Of a stretch of DNA of 64,000 nucleotides, positions 59,433-64,000 are shown piece by piece; within the stretch, counting starts at the first letter, position 1; every line of letters begins with the position of its first letter. A program made the translations under genes and the position numbers. Source of the DNA: Circinella minor. Its lineage: Eukaryota > Mucoromycota > Mucoromycetes > Mucorales > Lichtheimiaceae. The DNA is taken from positions 62,001 to 126,000 of the forward strand of contig JAEPRB010000041.1 of the NCBI GenBank assembly GCA_016758965.1. Reading direction: 5' to 3'. A model generated the notes under the pieces. It was given only the letters and a program-made list of their open reading frames with translations. It made no database searches and had not been told where the DNA came from.

Positions 59433-59749
59433 ATGGCTTCACTGTAAGAAACGACTTACTGTATACTAATAATTTATTTATATTTGGTTTGTTTCTTCTT
59501 TTCTTTCACTGTTCATTTTTGATCCTCTGTTTTTTTTTTTTGTCTTTTTTTTTCTCTGTTCCAAAGTCAGAACGAAAAAAAAAAGTATAGATACAACATA
59601 ACTTCTTGGAAATGGATCCTCAAGTACGTATCATATAAAATAATATAAACTTGTTTGGTCAATTACCCATAACTTATTATAGAAACCATCCATTTTTTCG
59701 TCGTCATATGATGCCAACTTCTTTTTTTTTGGTTCATATGACTCGATAA
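59433..59749 (+). CDS. Possible small spliced ORF, about 45 residues
   Basis: ATG at 59433; exon 59433-59443 ends at donor GTAAGA. Acceptor CCAAAG leads to exon 59567-59623, ending at donor GTACGT. Acceptor TTATAG leads to 59683-59749. Joined, the frame reads MASLQNEKKKKYRYNITSWK then WILKNHPFFRRHMMPTSFFL and VHMTR. All three junctions have good consensus and stay in frame, but the product is short and I recognise no family. It could also be chance in a non-coding transcript. Confidence 0.25.
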
Positions 59750-60103
59750 TAGATCAGGGAATATTAACATCTATTTATTACTACCACATAAATTATAACA
59801 AGAACAATATAAAAGAGAACACGGACCATCATCCCTTGTAAGTTTCACCATTTTTATAATAATCATCAAAATCTTCTTTTTTTTTGATTCGTGAAAAATA
59901 AAGTCCACTGTTATGAAGACGTCTATTCATTATAATACTATTTTATTAGATTCTTTTAATAATAGTAGTAGAAGCAAATACATAAAATAATAATTTATCA
60001 ATTCATTCTCTCTCTATACAATTTTGTTTTTTTTTAAAAAAAAAAAACTCGTAAGTATTACTGATATATATGATTCATCATCATGACATTGAGATGCATA
60101 ACA

Positions 60104-60173
60104 CACTTATCACGGTTCATGCTATCTATCGATATTTTAATTTGAACCCTTTCTATAAGCTTCGTGATAAGTG
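60104..60173. repeat. 11-bp inverted repeat with 48-nt loop
   Basis: CACTTATCACG at 60104-60114 and CGTGATAAGTG at 60163-60173 are perfect inverse complements. The spacing would allow a stem-loop in RNA. It does not match a tRNA, because no T-arm consensus is present. Confidence 0.5.
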
Positions 60174-61095
60174 AGACTGAAAGAAGAGATTTCATATTTA
60201 TACATATGATAATATTTAAAATAAAATCACGACCGAACAAACTTTTCCAAACTATATGACGACATTGAATGATTTCTGTACAGAAAAATTAGTATATAGA
60301 AGACAAACTGAGGGAATAAAATGACAGACCTCAAATATTATCGATTTAGGTAAAAATTGGGTCTATTAAGTCGAATTGAAGTTTTTAAAAAGCCGAACCA
60401 TACAGAGTCTCAACCACTAAATATGAAAATCAAGTTGTTGAACTCTGATAAATTCTTTTTTTTTTCACTTTCCTTTATTACGTACAATATAAATTTATTC
60501 TCACTCTGTTTCATCAATCGTGATCTGATTATAAACCATTATAAACGGGTGGCCTTCTTCTTAGTCTAAAAATTCTAGTTGTATACTATAATAGGCTATA
60601 GTAGCTATATGAACTAATAAAATCGATAAAGTTAGTTTATATAATTTTTTAATGCGTAATAAAGAAACCGACTTCTTTTACGTATTTATTATTTATCATA
60701 CTCTAATATAATATGTATGCTATCAAAATAATAGCTTCTTATATTCGTTTACTAAAAAAAATACATCTATGACGGTGTAATTATTACTGATTACCCTTTT
60801 TTTTTTACTACTTTTGGTTCTATTTATCAACAAAACCCATCCCATTTTATTACATGAAATAAAATGATGTATGTTATTATGACGTTACGACAACGAGGCC
60901 ATGTAAAAATTGAGCCCTTCTCATATTCTAATAGATATATAAACATCAAATCTGTTTTCTTTCGTTTATATTTCTATACTAATTTCTCATCAGTTCCATA
61001 TTATTACATTCTTATTATTACTCTTATTTACTCTCGACTTTTATATTTATTCTTTTACAGCGTCTTAAAAAAAACTACCCAACTTACTTTCCAAA

Positions 61096-61494
61096 ATGTT
61101 TTTCAAAACCTATTACATACGTTTTATCCAAGTATATAGCTTAATTCGTCAAAATACAAAATGGGCTATGCCTGATTATTCCATTGTTACTACTGTTGTT
61201 GCTGAATACTATAAAAATCTTGATAAATTTTTCAAATCCTTTCTTAAACCAACATATGAAAATATAAAAGAGCAAAAAGCTATTGTTGAAGAATTAATGG
61301 ATTCCATTACGTATATAAAAAATTACAAGACTGCATGTAATTATATATTTTACGATATTTGTGGTATAGCTGATGAAGATGGTGATGACGATGATTATAT
61401 AGATTATATGTCACTTGACAAAACTCATCATTGGTGGATGACGCTCAATAGTCTTATAGTACAAGATACAGAAGTGATTCATTTCAACTGCTGA
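61096..61494 (+). CDS. Orphan ORF of 132 residues
   Basis: An uninterrupted frame from a well-placed ATG (context CCAAAATG). It starts MFFKTYYIRFIQVYSLIRQN and contains MPDYSIVTTVVAEYYKNLDK, an acidic patch DEDGDDDDYIDY, and ends TEVIHFNC. The composition is more mixed than in chance frames nearby. There is an acceptor-like TTTTACAG 42 bases upstream, so it could be the last exon of a longer gene. No family recognised. Confidence 0.35.
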   Translation: MFFKTYYIRFIQVYSLIRQNTKWAMPDYSIVTTVVAEYYKNLDKFFKSFLKPTYENIKEQKAIVEELMDSITYIKNYKTACNYIFYDICGIADEDGDDDDYIDYMSLDKTHHWWMTLNSLIVQDTEVIHFNC

Positions 61495-62465
61495 TAGGTA
61501 ATACGTAATAATAATAAGAAAAAGGATTCATTACCTATTTGTGCATACATATATATTTTTTATTTAACAACTAGTATTTTATTTAATATATATCATCTGG
61601 GACTGTCTGTGAAAAAAAAATATTTTTTACATTTAAGATTTATTATTGTGAAAAGCATTATCTAGCATTTAGGTGATTGTCAAAGTCATCTTTAGCAAAT
61701 AGTCCCGATGGTAATGTTAAACGATCCGGAGAGTTTTTTCTCAAAAAAATTTTTTTAATAGACCATTCTTTCCCCTTGAGAAAACAAATTCTTGTTTGAA
61801 GAATTAAAATTCATATTGCATGGCTAGAGATAGAATCTCGAATATAGTTAAAGTTGGTCTGGTTTTTTTTTCTCTTGCTCCTTTGTATACATTATTGACA
61901 CCATATTACATTACTATCTTTTTTTTTCTTTATGTATACGTATTTTTCATATATTCCATATTATTATTATTATTATTATTTGATGTCGTATAGTTCTAGA
62001 TATAATGTAGATTATTTATATATAACTTTTAATTTTAATACGAATAAAAAAACAACAATTATTGTATTTGAACATTGAAATAAAATTAAGTATATAATAC
62101 CCCTCACGATTGTACATTTTTGTTTTGCTTAAATGTTAGCTTATTTCATTATTGCCATATGAGCTATTCACAGATGCTTATTTTTCTACTAGTTATCATG
62201 ACGACGTAAAATGATGATCTAACAAGTCACAACAATCCATAATCATCGCAAATAAAAAGAAAACCTACCAGCGTCATTTAACTTTGTCCTCATTATCTAG
62301 TATTAAATATAATTATTATTTCAGAAGAAGAATTTATAGTATAGCTAGTATTTAAGTAGGAAAAGCCATTTGTCGGAACCTCATATTTTGTCACTCATTC
62401 CACGATTCTTTTTTTTTTTTACTTCATTCTTTTTTCTTCTATTCTTAACAAAAAAAAATCAAAAA

Positions 62466-62964
62466 ATGAGCCATCAAAACCAAACTCACAAAGACATTAA
62501 AGATGCGTAAGTAAATTGATAGTAGTACTATATAACATCTTACCAGATTATATATTTATAGTTTTTTATGACATATTATTTTGACAGCAGTAGTGAAGAT
62601 AAGCTTCGTTTGTTACACTTGCAATCAGTAATCGCAACCCAAGAACTTATTGAGAAAAAACGATTATATACAAACCAACAGTAGGATTTCCCTTATTTAT
62701 ATATTTATATATATTCGTACTCTTTACATAATCAACAACAGTTGCCGTACTATATTTATACAAATGATATGTTAATCATATTTGAATAACTTAAAAAAAA
62801 TAGTATTGACATCATGTGTGATTTACGTAATTTCCAACAAGAAGTATCTCGCTTCACCCATGACTTGACAAGTACTTTTCCACCATTGGTTTCAAGTGTA
62901 GAGAAAAGTAAAATATTTTTTAGAATATAACATGAATAAATAAAAAAACGTTGAAACAACTTTA

Positions 62965-63001
<37 letters not shown>

Positions 63002-63452
63002 CAGTTCAATCTCTTTTGGAGGAGATGATCCATGCATTCAACGAATACCTTAGAAGTGTTAATAAAGTGGGAACGCCAAACAAGTATGATCCCCTTGCTG
63101 ATTATCCATATTTTATATATATATATATAAAAAGCAAATTAAAATAATTTACTAAATTATATGTGTATATAGAAACATTTTTAGTGATGAAAAGACATCA
63201 GTGGAACAAGAGTTTCATTATGATAATGATGATAACGATATCAAGAAAAGGTATGTGTAACTTTATAAAAGTTCGCATTAAGAGTAAAGACAATAAGTAC
63301 ATGAAAAAAAATTAAATTGACTATATAATTACACATGTAGTGAACCATCTTTGGAAGAATTGATTGTTCAAAAAATTGAAATACTTCGTGCACGCCTCAA
63401 AATGCTTCAAACAACAAAACAAAAATTAACAGAAGAATCTTCTAATGAATGA
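62466..63452 (+). CDS. Small coiled-coil protein, family not recognised
   Basis: Six exons join in one frame: 62466-62506, 62588-62690, about 62803-62907, about 63005-63084, about 63173-63251 and about 63341-63452. The product is about 170 residues: MSHQNQTHKDIKDASSEDK, then LRLLHLQSVIATQELIEKKR, FQQEVSRFTHDLTSTFPPLV, IQSLLEEMIHAFNEYLRSVN, an acidic Asp-rich part and a final helix LIVQKIEILRARLKMLQTTK. It is almost wholly helical with heptad-like spacing, as in small subunits of tethering, kinetochore or BLOC-type complexes. I cannot assign it further. Exon 2 begins at a CAGCAG tandem acceptor, which could add or drop one residue. Confidence 0.65.
62971..63001. repeat. AT microsatellite in an intron
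   Basis: About 30 bp of AT in the third intron of the coiled-coil gene, ending right at its AACAG acceptor. Confidence 0.85.
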
Positions 63453-63964
63453 ATTCCCGATTTCAAAGACAATAATAATTTTTTTACAAATTAGTGATAT
63501 AGCTATTGTTGAGCTAACATAATTATCATTAGGATTAGTAGCCAGAATAAAAAATAAAATAGGATTATATTGAGTATTGAAACATCATTTATCATCATAA
63601 TCATGAATTTTTTTTTTCATATGTTGTGTATGATGATATAAAATGCAAAATAAGCTCTCTTCTCATTGGGTGAAATTATTTACGGTAGAATATTTAACCT
63701 GAGGAAGAGAGAGGAAAAAAAACCATCTCAGCTCTTTTAAGAAAAAAAACAAGAAATGCGGACGGGTATTGTCTCTGAGGCTCATTTTTCTCTAACGCAA
63801 AAAAAAAAAAAACCAGTCGGCAAACGACGCCCGAAAAAAAGTTCAACCAAAAGGTAAAAAAGTGTGGACTTAGTTTATTTAAAGCTTCAAAGAGTCTTTT
63901 TTCTTTTATATTTAGAGTAATAACTTATTTTCTATAAATCGTTTATTTTTATTTCCACACTACA
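63453..63964. other. Intergenic before the window end
   Basis: No gene. The later part (63716-63840) has A runs and a short GC-richer patch (CGGCAAACGACGCCCG), possibly a promoter of the next gene. Confidence 0.5.
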
Positions 63965-64000
63965 ATGAAAAGCATACCCCATGAGCAACAACGAGTCCAA
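63965..64000 (+). CDS. Possible start of a gene that leaves the window
   Basis: An ATG with context CTACAATG opens a frame that is still open at the window end: MKSIPHEQQRVQ. A T-rich leader precedes it (63896-63960). Twelve codons are too few to name a product. Confidence 0.3.
   Translation, partial: MKSIPHEQQRVQ

Larger units (their letters stand above)
58739..62465. other. Sparse region with weak gene candidates
   Basis: 3.7 kb with no firmly supported gene. It contains a possible three-exon short ORF (59433-59749), a hairpin (60104-60173) and a single-exon ORF (61096-61494), each listed separately. The rest is AT-rich with long T runs. Confidence 0.6.

Noticed and set aside
60104..60173. 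tRNA or snoRNA gene
   Set aside because: The stem has a 48-nt loop without internal arms or C/D or H/ACA boxes that I can see.

Overview
This is nuclear DNA from a fungus, most probably an early-diverging one (Mucoromycota, perhaps Mucorales). The DNA is AT-rich. Most genes are broken by many short GT..AG introns, and predicted regulators carry long Gln, Asn, His and Ser runs. The gene set is fungal: NST1, zuotin, Shg1, a Zn2Cys6 factor, Erv46 and a Pho80-like cyclin. The lineage call is inference from this style and from a recombinase-like relic that I associate with Mucorales. I found no rRNA, tRNA or CRISPR.

Layout. 1-3298 (-): the 5' part of an NST1-like gene that runs off the window. 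3299-10244: a gene desert with two MITE-like elements (5708-5851, 6709-7261) and a decayed coding fragment (7310-7745). 10245-24496: a compact block with an SH3/Ras-association scaffold (-), a GRASP Golgi protein (-), 5-hydroxyisourate hydrolase (+), a Pho80-like cyclin (+), ERV46 (+), a voltage-sensor-like membrane protein (+) and zuotin (-). 25087-27489 (-): a monocarboxylate-type MFS permease. 28352-33798: a 5.4-kb block bounded by matching inverted repeats. It holds remnants of several mobile elements: a serine-recombinase-like ORF, a MULE-like transposase piece and GC-rich palindromes carrying GGCGCGCC. 34866-36350 (-): a forkhead factor. 37512-48533 (+): a secreted metallophosphatase, a RING-containing SNF2 ATPase and DNA topoisomerase I, all in tandem. 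48988-53612 (-): a Zn2Cys6 factor. 55941-56540 (+): a Shg1/BOD1 protein. 56864-58738 (-): a sugar porter. 58739-62465: mostly empty, with two weak small-gene candidates. 62466-63452 (+): a six-exon coiled-coil protein. A last gene may begin at 63965.

The genes do not form a pathway cluster. Loose themes are the early secretory pathway (ERV46, GRASP), chromatin and DNA topology (SNF2, TOP1, Shg1) and transcription (forkhead, Zn2Cys6, cyclin). The unusual content is in the TIR-bounded transposon graveyard, in microexons of 18, 24 and 27 nt that encode key motifs, and in a few odd splice sites. I saw no convincing new multi-gene system. The recombinase-like relic with its partner Cys-rich ORF is the closest candidate. 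Exon limits given are read by eye.
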